Part shown: in pieces, positions 6,364-14,127 of the stretch
How positions within the stretch are numbered: the first letter of the stretch is position 1
Layout: every line of letters begins with the position of its first letter
DNA from: Lachnospiraceae bacterium
Lineage (GTDB): Bacteria > Bacillota > Clostridia > Lachnospirales > Lachnospiraceae
Direction: 5' to 3'
NCBI GenBank assembly: GCA_004556655.1
Contig: SFGF01000076.1
Span: 1 to 15,003 of the forward strand
Length of the DNA stretch: 15,003 bases
Translations under genes and position numbers: made by a program
The notes under the pieces: generated by a model
Told to the model about the DNA's origin: nothing
Databases searched by the model: none
The model's input: only the letters and a program-made list of their open reading frames with translations

Positions 6364-7524
6364 ATGAAAGAGAGAGTCAAAATCAAAGGATGGATGAAAT
6401 GTCCATACAAAATCAAAGATGATAAATATATAGAAGTACCAGAAATCTGGTATTCACCGGATCAACAGTATGCAGTGCTGGAATTGTTCAAAAAGGAAGT
6501 TTATGTGGCTGTGAAAGTTGATAAGATAGATGAAAATGGGCTTATCTGCAGCTATGTGGATCGTTATGAAGATTGGGACTGTTGTGGAGATTTGAAATCA
6601 TATTCTGTTGAATGGTGGTTAAAATATGGGTTTGCGAAGCTTCATTGTTCTGCAATGGAGAGTGGTTTTGATGGTACGGTAAAGAGATTTTATTTTGATA
6701 AAAAGCTTTATTTAAAAAAATGCCGTGAAGAAAATTGGTTTTTATTGGGAGATATTCATGGTGATTCTAGTCCAATAGAGTATTTTTATCATCAAAATAA
6801 GGAACGTCTGCAATTGGATGAATGTCGTAATAATATGATTTTATTGGGTGACGTAGGAGCAAATATTTCCATAACAGGGGAGAGAGACAGGCATTTTAAG
6901 GAAAAATTATCGAAATTTCCGTTTACCTATATCTGCCTGCGAGGTAATCATGAAGCGAGAGTTACGGATGTAATTCAGAAATACCCGGAGAAATGGAAAC
7001 GAATAAACAAATATGGTGGGACAATATATGTGGAAAAAGAATTTCCACATATGGAATATCTTGAGGATATACCGGCAGTATATAAATTTGGCGGATATAA
7101 AACTTTGTCATTGCCGGGGGCATACAGCGTTGATAAAGAATATCGTCTCAAGCATGGCTGGCCCTGGTTTTCCAACGAGCAGTTAAGTGAAGAGGAGATG
7201 CAGCATGGACGTAAGCTGATCAAAGAGCAGAATCCCTTTGAGCTTGTTATATCCCATACCTGTCCGATCGCATTCGAACCAAGAGATTTATTCCTGTCCA
7301 ATATTGAGCAGAGTCAGGTTGATAAGACTATGGAAAAGTACCTGGAGGAAATTGAAGAAACGATAGAATATAAGCGCTGGGCCTGGGGGCATTTTCATGC
7401 AGATCGATTATACCCATGGGATGGAGAGAAAGAAAAACTTATGCTGCTAAATGAGAAAATTGTGGATTTGAAAAAATTTATGAAAATGAAAAAGACAGAT
7501 TATTGGGCTGATATTCTGGCATAG
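6364..7524 (+). CDS. Calcineurin-like metallophosphoesterase with unknown N-terminal domain
   Basis: The start ATG 6364 is chosen for AGGAGAGG (6351-6358) five bases upstream, giving 386 aa; an in-frame ATG at 6268 lacks a ribosome binding site. Residues from about 125 to 345 carry the binuclear-metal phosphoesterase motifs in order: GDIHG (129-133), LLGDVGAN (160-167), RGNHE (193-197), SHTCP (H298) and GHFH (342-345). These supply the metal-binding Asp/His/Asn residues, so the enzyme should be active on a phosphoester. The GDxG form instead of GDxxDRG is also seen in phage- and plasmid-type members and does not indicate inactivity. Residues 1-124, with several Trp and Tyr (WYSPDQQYAVLELFKKEVYV), match no domain I recognise. 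There is no signal peptide, so it is cytoplasmic. The natural substrate is unknown; nucleotide, RNA or protein phosphate are all possible. Confidence 0.85.
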   Translation: MKERVKIKGWMKCPYKIKDDKYIEVPEIWYSPDQQYAVLELFKKEVYVAVKVDKIDENGLICSYVDRYEDWDCCGDLKSYSVEWWLKYGFAKLHCSAMESGFDGTVKRFYFDKKLYLKKCREENWFLLGDIHGDSSPIEYFYHQNKERLQLDECRNNMILLGDVGANISITGERDRHFKEKLSKFPFTYICLRGNHEARVTDVIQKYPEKWKRINKYGGTIYVEKEFPHMEYLEDIPAVYKFGGYKTLSLPGAYSVDKEYRLKHGWPWFSNEQLSEEEMQHGRKLIKEQNPFELVISHTCPIAFEPRDLFLSNIEQSQVDKTMEKYLEEIEETIEYKRWAWGHFHADRLYPWDGEKEKLMLLNEKIVDLKKFMKMKKTDYWADILA

Positions 7525-7562
7525 CATGCAGCTGTGAAGTCAAATTTGGGAAATATCATGTG

Positions 7563-7601
7563 CGGCAGTTTAAAAAAGAGACTTCTGATTTTAAACTGCC
7601 G
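7563..7601. terminator. 13-bp hairpin between convergent genes, possible terminator
   Basis: CGGCAGTTTAAAA (7563-7575) and TTTTAAACTGCCG (7589-7601) are perfect complements around a 13-nt loop. The site is 38 bases after the phosphoesterase stop and 51 bases after the stop of the convergent PrsW gene, the expected place for a bidirectional terminator. No clean T-tract follows on either strand, so termination strength is uncertain. Confidence 0.45.
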
Positions 7602-7652
7602 TTCAATAATATATGGAAATACCAAATCTGTCCGGGAAGAGAAACCGATATT

Positions 7653-8372
7653 CTATACTGGGGTATCTGTTTTTGATTCATGTTTAATGAGCAGAAAGAT
7701 TACAAGATACATAATCAATACAAAAAGGACAAAGAACAATGTGGACTTTGCTGTTCCACTCATACAGCAGGTATCATAGACTCCGTGCAAAAATACAGCG
7801 GAAAGATATCCCAGGATAAGATTAATTTTGCAGCTAAACCCTTTACCACGGTTATCACATAGCTTTGCTCGACCGTAGAACAGTCCCATAACAACGGAAA
7901 AACCCATATGACCCGGAATAGACAGAAACGCCCGCGGCAGTGCTACAGAAAGCCCATAGCTGAATACATATTTTATGTTCTCAAAAGCAGCAAATCCAAG
8001 AGAGACAAATACGGCATAAATGATACCGTCAAATCGGTAATTAAAGTTATAGTCATTCCATGTCCGACGGTATAAAAAGAAAAATTTTGTACCTTCTTCT
8101 ACGGCGGCAACAACCAAAAAAGCCAGAAGAATGATATATTTGGGGTTATCCGGTTCAACCAAAATGTTCAGAATGGATTCTCCCAACATTTCGAGAACGA
8201 TGGATACCAGAGCAGCCAGTACTCCCCGAAGCACCAGGCTTCCTAGTAAAGTGGGAGGTTCTTTCTCGATCGTGTCTTGTTTATATATGTATTTCATTAA
8301 AAAGAATGCCGGAAGAACAGCGGCAAGCACATAAATTAAAATCAGATAGTATACCGGTGCTAAAAAGAACAT
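7653..8372 (-). CDS. prsW: PrsW-type intramembrane glutamic protease
   Basis: A polytopic membrane protein of 239 aa with about seven or eight hydrophobic segments. It shows the conserved motifs of the PrsW/CPBP intramembrane protease clan: EEGTK (92-96, E-E-x-x-K), FAAFE (127-131, F-x-x-x-E), the histidine of PGH (H155) and HGVYD (196-200, H-x-x-x-D). In Bacillus subtilis, PrsW makes the first cut in the anti-sigma factor RsiW and so releases the ECF factor SigW. Here the gene directly follows a sigma and anti-sigma pair with a 39-nt gap. The natural reading is that it is the site-1 protease of that pair. ATG 8372 follows TAAGGAGG (8388-8381) by 8 nt. The C-terminus is short and basic (about residues 230-239). 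The family call is firm; the substrate is inferred from position. Confidence 0.88.
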   Translation of the reverse strand: MFFLAPVYYLILIYVLAAVLPAFFLMKYIYKQDTIEKEPPTLLGSLVLRGVLAALVSIVLEMLGESILNILVEPDNPKYIILLAFLVVAAVEEGTKFFFLYRRTWNDYNFNYRFDGIIYAVFVSLGFAAFENIKYVFSYGLSVALPRAFLSIPGHMGFSVVMGLFYGRAKLCDNRGKGFSCKINLILGYLSAVFLHGVYDTCCMSGTAKSTLFFVLFVLIMYLVIFLLIKHESKTDTPV

Positions 8373-8411
8373 AATGACAGCCTCCTTATCTTATCATGGG
8401 TTAAAAAATTA

Positions 8412-9116
8412 TTATTCATGCTCATGTTCCTGTTCATGCTTGTGTTTGCGTTCCTGAATCTGATGATGCAGTTCGGCCATTGACATATTACGGCATTCTT
8501 CAGTGGTAACATTGTTGTCATATTCTGACAGGATAAGATATGCTTTATATTTTCCGAATGACATACCACATTCGTGAGCTTTGGCGATTGATGTTACATC
8601 TGCCGTATAGCCCCTGCCCTGGTGATTTTGGCAGCTGGCGCAGTTTTCAATAGCATTTAAAATGGTATTTGCTTTTTCAGGATCGTTGGCAGCTACCGTA
8701 AAAGTTAACATGGAATTCTCTGTCAGGTAGGGCTGCAGGGCTTCACTTTCTACAAGAGTATCAATAGCATTCTGATAGGATTCCCCCTTGACTTTAACAC
8801 AATTCAGAATGGATTCCCCATCTTCGTTATAGGCAGTAGCGGATACAACTCTGTCGAAGCGGTTCAGCGCCAGCTCAAGAGACGGATTTACATCGATACT
8901 GACATAAGAAACCGGTATTTTTATTGTATAGTAGCCACCAGCACCAAGAATAAGCACGAATATTGCCAGGAATACAGCGGCAGCATTTCTCCACACAAAG
9001 CGTGTCGGATGTGGATGGCGTTTTTCACGCTGTGTCTGCAAAAACTGCATGGTAGAAGATTTTATTTCTTCCGATGCTTGGATCTGATCAAATGCATCGT
9101 GGATTTTATTTGTCAA
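8412..9116 (-). CDS. Membrane anti-sigma factor with RsgI-like extracytoplasmic domain and His-rich tail
   Basis: The start is taken as TTG 9116, which lies 8 nt after AGGAGG (9130-9125). An in-frame GTG at 9125 overlaps that site and is too close, though databases may use it. The protein is 234 aa: a cytoplasmic segment (1-44) that should hold the sigma factor, one membrane span (about 45-64, AAAVFLAIFVLILGAGG), and an outer part. The outer part begins YVSIDVNPSLELALNRFDRV (71-90), the hallmark of the RsgI-type middle domain of clostridial anti-sigma factors. The outer part contains a C-x-x-C (NCASC), further cysteines, and ends in an unusual tail rich in His and Glu (HKHEQEHEHE). The reading frame overlaps the sigma gene by 11 bases, so translation is coupled. 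The tail suggests metal binding; that is inference. Confidence 0.82.
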   Translation of the reverse strand: MTNKIHDAFDQIQASEEIKSSTMQFLQTQREKRHPHPTRFVWRNAAAVFLAIFVLILGAGGYYTIKIPVSYVSIDVNPSLELALNRFDRVVSATAYNEDGESILNCVKVKGESYQNAIDTLVESEALQPYLTENSMLTFTVAANDPEKANTILNAIENCASCQNHQGRGYTADVTSIAKAHECGMSFGKYKAYLILSEYDNNVTTEECRNMSMAELHHQIQERKHKHEQEHEHE

Positions 9117-9591
9117 ATTCGTCACCTCCTAATTTTTCTTTCAGTATGGAACGGCCTCTCGATAAAAGAGAATAGATTGTGTTTTCTTTCGATTTCATAA
9201 TAGCGGCAATTTCAGCTGCTGAGTAGCCTTCGTAATAATAGAGATATATCACATCTTTATATTTTGCAGGAAGAGACAAAATTGCCTCCAATACCTCTCT
9301 GTGATCCGGATCTATATGGGCTGCCTCTTCGGTCAGTGTTTCCAATGGGACGGTTTTATGTCTGAACAGAGACTTCAAAAAATCTTTACAAGCATTGATC
9401 GTTACCCGGATAAACCATGCTTTTTCATGATCAGCATTCATAAAAGTTCCGTCATAAAGTAAATATTTTAAAAACACATTCTGAAAGACATCTTCCGTGT
9501 CTTCAATACTCTTCAAATGATAGAGACAGATATGCCGGATCATGTCAGAATAGAGTGCAATAGCACGGTTCGTTTCTTGTTCGCTTCGCAC
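9106..9591 (-). CDS. ECF-type RNA polymerase sigma factor
   Basis: A 161-aa extracytoplasmic-function sigma factor. The GTG start at 9591 is supported by GGGAGGTGG (9607-9599) seven bases upstream. A longer in-frame ATG at 9678 would contain the promoter inside the coding region and is rejected. Region sigma-2 (about 10-75) carries EDTEDVFQNVFLKYLLY (30-46) and WFIRVTINACKDFL, which bind core polymerase and the -10 element. Region sigma-4 (about 105-155) carries LPAKYKDVIYLYYYEGYSAA and an HTH ending SKENTIYSLLSRGRSILKEK, which reads the -35 element. The overlap with the anti-sigma gene and the PrsW gene downstream define a sigma/anti-sigma/protease operon. Its regulon cannot be read from the window. 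The order of genes argues for self-limiting control of its own activity. Confidence 0.92.
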   Translation of the reverse strand: MRSEQETNRAIALYSDMIRHICLYHLKSIEDTEDVFQNVFLKYLLYDGTFMNADHEKAWFIRVTINACKDFLKSLFRHKTVPLETLTEEAAHIDPDHREVLEAILSLPAKYKDVIYLYYYEGYSAAEIAAIMKSKENTIYSLLSRGRSILKEKLGGDEFDK

Positions 9592-9615
9592 TTTTATACC
9601 ACCTCCCATGATTTT

Positions 9616-9644
9616 ATTATAGTGCTTTGATTTCTTTTTGTCAT
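9616..9644 (-). promoter_or_regulatory. Sigma-A-like promoter of the sigma/anti-sigma/prsW operon
   Basis: On the minus strand ATGACA (9644-9639), a 17-nt spacer and TATAAT (9621-9616) match the vegetative consensus in eleven of twelve positions. Transcription would begin near 9609, just before the ribosome binding site. A weaker ECF-style candidate is further upstream (TGCAAG 9711-9706, 17 nt, CGTTCTA 9688-9682) and could serve autoregulation, but it is only suggestive. Confidence 0.6.
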
Positions 9645-9648
9645 CCGG

Positions 9649-9669
9649 CAAAACAATTCTGTTGTTTTG
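9649..9669. repeat. 21-nt dyad upstream of the sigma operon promoter
   Basis: CAAAACAA (9649-9656) and TTGTTTTG (9662-9669) are perfect complements around TTCTG. The dyad ends four bases upstream of the -35 box of the sigma operon promoter, a position suited to a regulator site. It has no adjoining T-tract. Confidence 0.45.
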
Positions 9670-9763
9670 TGCTTTCACATATAGAACGACAGTCCGATCA
9701 GAAACCTTGCATGAAATTTCATTTTTTCTATAAAAACATAACCGGTACAGTGTCGGGAGCTTG

Positions 9764-9792
9764 TTGAAATCTCATGCTTAAAATGGTATGAT
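9764..9792 (+). promoter_or_regulatory. Promoter of the MFS-recD2 operon
   Basis: TTGAAA (9764-9769), a 17-nt spacer and TATGAT (9787-9792) with an extended -10 TG (9784-9785) form a good sigma-A promoter, with transcription starting near 9799. It is divergent from the sigma operon. Confidence 0.7.
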
Positions 9793-9805
9793 TTCAAAGA
9801 AATCA
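9789..9805. promoter_or_regulatory. Palindromic operator candidate over the -10/start of the MFS promoter
   Basis: TGATTTC-AAA-GAAATCA (9789-9805) is a perfect 7+3+7 palindrome that covers most of the -10 box and the start of transcription. A further half site in the same family, TTGAAATC (9764-9771), covers the -35 box and pairs with GATTTCAA (9790-9797). Three GAAATC units across one promoter suggest repression by a dimeric regulator. No obvious regulator gene for it is adjacent. Confidence 0.55.
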
Positions 9806-9835
9806 CAAAAGTTATATATTACATGAGGATAAGGT

Positions 9836-10981
9836 ATGAATTCACCGGATAAAAAAACAAAACTGTATCGAATGGGCTGTATCGCCTTTTTCTTTAGTGG
9901 CATCTGTGCGATGAGCAGCGGCGTGATCGTAAGTCAGCTGCAGGAGTATTATGGATTTGCCTATGGAGTGACGGGAACATTGCTGTCACTTATGAATATT
10001 GGAAATCTGGTGGCGGGTTTTGCATCTGCCATTTTACCATCAAAGCTTGGTACCAGAGCGACGGTGCTGATACTGACGAGCGGTTATGCACTGGGATATC
10101 TTTTTATGACATTGGGAAATTACATGTGGCTGTTTATGCTGGCATTTTTACTGCTTGGCTTTGCAAAAGGCAATACGATCAATAACTGCACGGTACTTGT
10201 GGGAAATAATGCAGACGACCGAACAAAAGGTATGAATGTTATGCATGCGAGCTATGCGTGTGGTGCACTTTTAGGTCCGATTCTGATTGCTATTGCACTG
10301 TTCGCTGGAAAGTTTGCCCCGATGTATGCACTTGCAGGTGCGGGTATTGCACTCTGGCTTGTTTTTATAGCTGTCAAATTTCCCGGAAGAAGTGCAGTAC
10401 AAAAGGACGGAAAAAAGGGAAAGACGGATTGGAGCTTTTTAAAGGAAAAGAAATTCTGGCTGATTACAGGACTTATTTTCTGTCAGAATGCAGCAGAGAC
10501 CAGTGTGACCGGCTGGATGGTTACCTACTATAAAGGAAATGGTATTTTATCGGGTACACTGGCCAATTATACGTTGACGATCATGTGGGGAGCAACCTTA
10601 ATTACCAGACTGCTGATTGCCTTTGTTTTTCCGATCAAAGATCGTTTTAAAGCACTGGCAATTATGGGCGCTGGCTGCGTTATTTTGTATGCCGGTCTGA
10701 TTTTTTCCAATACCGGCTGGATGGCGATCCTGATGCTGTTTGCATTTTCATTTGCGATGGCAGGTGTGAATCCGACAGGTGTGGCAGGTGCAGGAAATAT
10801 GCTGAACGCTGCAAGTATGGGGATTATGTTGCCTGCGGCGGGACTCGGCGCAATCCTGATGCCATGGATTATCGGTCTCGTGGCAGAGGGCGTGAGCCTG
10901 CGGGCAGGAATGCTTTGTAATATCGTACCGTGTGTGGGGATTTTGGTGTTTAGCATACTTTGCAGAAGGATGGAAGACTGA
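9836..10981 (+). CDS. Major facilitator superfamily transporter
   Basis: A secondary transporter of 381 aa in the cytoplasmic membrane with about 12 hydrophobic segments in two halves. The halves are split by a basic central loop near residues 183-200 (VQKDGKKGKTDWSFLKEKKF). The first half opens CIAFFFSGICAMSSGVIVSQ and has a basic cytoplasmic loop at SKLGTRATVL. The general layout resembles FucP-like and other sugar/drug MFS members, but no residue fixes the substrate. ATG 9836 follows GAGG (9825-9828). The stop codon overlaps the recD2 start in a TGATG arrangement (10979-10983), so the two are translationally coupled. The gene is controlled by the promoter at 9764-9792 with its palindrome. 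A link in function between a transporter and a DNA helicase is not evident; co-transcription may only be positional. Confidence 0.88.
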   Translation: MNSPDKKTKLYRMGCIAFFFSGICAMSSGVIVSQLQEYYGFAYGVTGTLLSLMNIGNLVAGFASAILPSKLGTRATVLILTSGYALGYLFMTLGNYMWLFMLAFLLLGFAKGNTINNCTVLVGNNADDRTKGMNVMHASYACGALLGPILIAIALFAGKFAPMYALAGAGIALWLVFIAVKFPGRSAVQKDGKKGKTDWSFLKEKKFWLITGLIFCQNAAETSVTGWMVTYYKGNGILSGTLANYTLTIMWGATLITRLLIAFVFPIKDRFKALAIMGAGCVILYAGLIFSNTGWMAILMLFAFSFAMAGVNPTGVAGAGNMLNAASMGIMLPAAGLGAILMPWIIGLVAEGVSLRAGMLCNIVPCVGILVFSILCRRMED

Positions 10982-13527
10982 TGGAGCACTTACGCTGCGT
11001 AGTGGAAAGAATTACATATCAGAATACGGAAAACGGATACACCGTACTTAAGTGCGCCGTGAAAAATTACAATGACTTGGTGACCGTTGTAGGGATCCTG
11101 CCGGATACCCATGTGGGTTCTGTTTTGTCGTTGGATGGTTTCTGGAAAATGGATGCCAGATACGGAAAGCGGTTTTCTGTAGAAAAGTTTGAGGAGACGC
11201 TCCCGGCAACCGTTTATGGAATTGAAAAATATCTGGGTTCCGGTCTGATTAAAGGAGTCGGTCCGAAGTTCGCAAAGCGGATCGTGGAAAAGTTCGGAAA
11301 AGATACACTGGATGTCATCGAGGAAAATCCGGATTCCCTGATTGAAGTAGAAGGTATTGGAAAAGTCCGTGTGGAACGGATCAAAAACAGCTGGAAGGAA
11401 CAAAAAGAAATTAAAAATATTATGCTGTTTCTTCAGAGTAACGAAGTGAGTACATCTCATGCTACGAAGATTTTCAAAACCTATGGCAGTGAAAGTATCC
11501 AGATTGTCAAAGAAAATCCATATCGTCTGGCGGATGATATCTGGGGAATTGGATTTAAGACTGCAGATGTCATTGCGGGGAAGATGGGGATTGAAAAAGG
11601 AAAATTTGTAAGACTTCGAAGTGGGATTCTCTACACGCTGAACAAGTTATCGGAAAGCGGGCATTGTTATGCTGTCCGGGAGCAGTTGATCAAAAAGGCG
11701 ATTGAACTTTTGGATGTGGATGCACCGGAACTGGAGATTACACTGGATGAGATGATCCGCACCGGTGATGTTGTCAAAGAAGAGGAGGCTATTTATCTGC
11801 CGCCTTTTTATTTCTCCGAAACAGGATGTGCGAAGCGTATGATCCGGCTTCTGGAGGCAGGAAGAAAAGTCAAGGTAGATCCGGATAAAATCGTGCAAAA
11901 AGTTGTCAGCCAGTCAGATATTTCCTATGATGAGATTCAGTTGGAGGCAGTACGGACAGCGATTTCTTCGAAAGTAATGGTACTGACCGGTGGACCCGGT
12001 ACCGGAAAGACTACAACAACGATGGGTATTATTACTGCCTATCGGTTGGCGGGATGCAGGATTCTGCTGGCTGCCCCCACGGGAAGAGCAGCGAAAAGAA
12101 TGTCTGAGGCAACCGGGATGGAAGCAAAGACGATACACCGCCTGCTGGAATTTAAACCGCCGGAGGGCTATCAGAAGAATGAAGAAAAACCACTGGAAGG
12201 GGATGTTTTGATTCTGGACGAATGCTCCATGGTGGATGTAATGCTTATGTATAATCTGCTGAAGGCAATTCCGGAGCACATGTCCCTGATTCTGGTTGGC
12301 GATACCGACCAGCTTCCCAGTGTGGGTGCCGGAAATGTCCTGAAAGATATTATAGATTCCGGGCGGATTCCTGTGGTGCGTCTTACCAGAATCTTTCGTC
12401 AGGCGCAGGGAAGTCGAATCATCATGAATGCTCATAGAATCAATAAAGGGGAAGCTATAGACATGCGTGGCGGGAAAGACGCCGATTTCTTCTTTGCCGG
12501 GAAGGCGACCAATGAAGAAGTTGTGGATACACTGGTGAGATATTGCACACAAAATCTTCCCAGATATTATCACGTGGATGCGTTTAAAGATATTCAGGTA
12601 CTGACACCTATGCAAAAGGGTATTTGTGGCGCGGCAAATCTGAATCAGCTGTTGCAGGAGGCCATGAATCCTACGAAGATTTTCCTTCACAGAGGAGGCA
12701 CTCAGTATCGGCTTCATGATAAGGTCATGCAGATCCGTAATGATTATGAGAAGGAAGTTTTTAATGGTGACATAGGTACGGTAACAAAAGTGGACATGGA
12801 AGAACGGGAACTAACGGTGGATTTTGATGGCAGAGATGTGATTTATGATGTGACAGAACTGGATGAACTGGTGCTGGCTTATGCGGTCACAATCCACAAA
12901 GCGCAGGGAAGCGAATATCCCATTGTGGTCATGCCATTTACCATGAGCCATTTTGTCATGCTGCAGCGAAATCTCCTTTATACCGGGGTGACGAGAGCAA
13001 AAAAGATTCTGGTGCTGATCGGAGAAAAGAAAGCTGTTTACTATGCCATCAAAAATGAAACGACTACAGAGAGAAATACAAAGCTGGCGGATCGATTAAA
13101 AATCGGAAGTCAGGAGTTGCAGTCGATGGAATCAGACTCGAGAAAGATGTCAGTGGTTTCTGCAGTTCCGACAGTGTATGAAGAAAATTTGTGGAGACGA
13201 CTGTCACAGTCAAAATTCCGGAGCAGTTTTTTGTTAAAATCCAATGACCGTTATTATGTGTCAGACAAAGGAATGGATACTATTCACAGTCATGCACGGG
13301 ATTTTGTACAGAAACGACTGGCACCGGCCCATCCCCCTAATGACGGAAAACAAACACCTATGCGTGGACATCCGGTCTTTGTGGCACAGCACGCCACGGC
13401 TACCTGCTGCAGAGGATGCCTGGAAAAATGGCATCATATCCCCCGTGGACGGGAAATGACAGAGAGAGAGCAGGAGTATGTGGTGAATATCATTATGGAA
13501 TGGATTGACCGCCAGATGAAGATGTGA
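10981..13527 (+). CDS. recD2: RecD2-family DNA helicase with C-terminal DUF4186 domain
   Basis: RecD2 is a 5'-3' superfamily 1B DNA helicase of bacteria that mostly lack RecBCD, acting in repair and replication-fork maintenance. Start ATG 10981 overlaps the MFS stop and follows AAGGATGG; an in-frame ATG at 10960 is less likely. The protein is 848 aa: an N-terminal OB-like region, tandem helix-hairpin-helix (IKGVGPKFAKRIVEKFG and VEGIGKVRVERI), Walker A GGPGTGKTT (337-345), Walker B ILDECS (411-416), motif III GDTDQLPSVGAG (440-451), LTRIFRQAQGSRI, a UvrD-like C-terminal part with TIHKAQGSEYP (H639, Q642) and TGVTRAKK (668-675). Typical RecD2 ends about 720-800 aa. Here residues from about 744 to 848 match DUF4186: KFRSSF, DRYYVSDKGMDTI, NDGKQTPMRGHPVF, QHATATCCRGCLEKWHH (C809, C810, C813, H818, H819). 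The frame is continuous, so it is a fusion. Confidence 0.93.
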   Translation: MEHLRCVVERITYQNTENGYTVLKCAVKNYNDLVTVVGILPDTHVGSVLSLDGFWKMDARYGKRFSVEKFEETLPATVYGIEKYLGSGLIKGVGPKFAKRIVEKFGKDTLDVIEENPDSLIEVEGIGKVRVERIKNSWKEQKEIKNIMLFLQSNEVSTSHATKIFKTYGSESIQIVKENPYRLADDIWGIGFKTADVIAGKMGIEKGKFVRLRSGILYTLNKLSESGHCYAVREQLIKKAIELLDVDAPELEITLDEMIRTGDVVKEEEAIYLPPFYFSETGCAKRMIRLLEAGRKVKVDPDKIVQKVVSQSDISYDEIQLEAVRTAISSKVMVLTGGPGTGKTTTTMGIITAYRLAGCRILLAAPTGRAAKRMSEATGMEAKTIHRLLEFKPPEGYQKNEEKPLEGDVLILDECSMVDVMLMYNLLKAIPEHMSLILVGDTDQLPSVGAGNVLKDIIDSGRIPVVRLTRIFRQAQGSRIIMNAHRINKGEAIDMRGGKDADFFFAGKATNEEVVDTLVRYCTQNLPRYYHVDAFKDIQVLTPMQKGICGAANLNQLLQEAMNPTKIFLHRGGTQYRLHDKVMQIRNDYEKEVFNGDIGTVTKVDMEERELTVDFDGRDVIYDVTELDELVLAYAVTIHKAQGSEYPIVVMPFTMSHFVMLQRNLLYTGVTRAKKILVLIGEKKAVYYAIKNETTTERNTKLADRLKIGSQELQSMESDSRKMSVVSAVPTVYEENLWRRLSQSKFRSSFLLKSNDRYYVSDKGMDTIHSHARDFVQKRLAPAHPPNDGKQTPMRGHPVFVAQHATATCCRGCLEKWHHIPRGREMTEREQEYVVNIIMEWIDRQMKM

Positions 13528-13566
13528 ATGTGGATTCAAAACACGATAATAGAAAGGAAATATTCG

Positions 13567-14127
13567 TTGAATAATTTTGAGATTGAGATTAAACTTCCGG
13601 TTGAACAGTTGGAAGGAATAAAAGAAAAGCTATTATGGATGGGATTTCATAAAGAAGCCACTATCAGAGAGTGTGATATGTATTATAACAGCGAGTATCA
13701 TGATGTGAAAAAACTGGGAGAGGCACTTCGGATTCGAAAGAGTATAGACATATCCAGTGGCCGGATACAGGCACAGATCAATTTTAAAGGGAAGAAAATC
13801 GATCAGGTATCCATGTCCCGGCAGGAATATGAAACGGAGGTGGAAAATCCGGAGTGCATGGAGCAGATTTTGATCGCCTTGGGATTCTCACCGGTTGCCG
13901 GGGTTGAAAAAACAAGATGCTATATGAAACGAAATGAGATGACGGCATGCCTGGATCAGGTTGACAGATTAGGGAATTTCCTGGAACTGGAAGTCATTGC
14001 ATCGGAAGAGTCCCAAAGAGAAGAATACTTATATGCAATGGAACAGTTGTTGAAAGAATTGGGGCTTTCTATGGAAGATACGGTACAATCATCCTATTTA
14101 AGTATGTTGATGGAGGAGAAAAAATGA
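13567..14127 (+). CDS. cyaB: CYTH-domain protein (class IV adenylate cyclase-like)
   Basis: CYTH enzymes bind triphosphates in a beta tunnel. Members include class IV adenylate cyclase (ATP to cAMP), thiamine triphosphatase and inorganic triphosphatases. The TTG start at 13567 is chosen because AGAAAGGAAA (13551-13560) lies at the right distance and the ExExK motif then sits at the N-terminus: NNFEIEIKLP with E5, E7, K9. An in-frame ATG at 13528 abuts the recD2 stop without a ribosome binding site. At 186 aa the size fits the family. Further conserved parts are GEALRIRKS (Arg residues in the tunnel), INFKGKK, and the late CLDQVDRLGNFLELEV, where Asp and Glu bind metal. The product is often annotated class IV adenylate cyclase in Firmicutes, but the true substrate is uncertain. 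The next gene overlaps by 4 bases. Confidence 0.85.
   Translation: MNNFEIEIKLPVEQLEGIKEKLLWMGFHKEATIRECDMYYNSEYHDVKKLGEALRIRKSIDISSGRIQAQINFKGKKIDQVSMSRQEYETEVENPECMEQILIALGFSPVAGVEKTRCYMKRNEMTACLDQVDRLGNFLELEVIASEESQREEYLYAMEQLLKELGLSMEDTVQSSYLSMLMEEKK

Noticed and set aside
9592..9678. 29-residue N-terminal extension of the sigma factor from ATG 9678
   Set aside because: The extension contains the TATAAT promoter and the GGGAGGTGG site that serve the GTG start at 9591.
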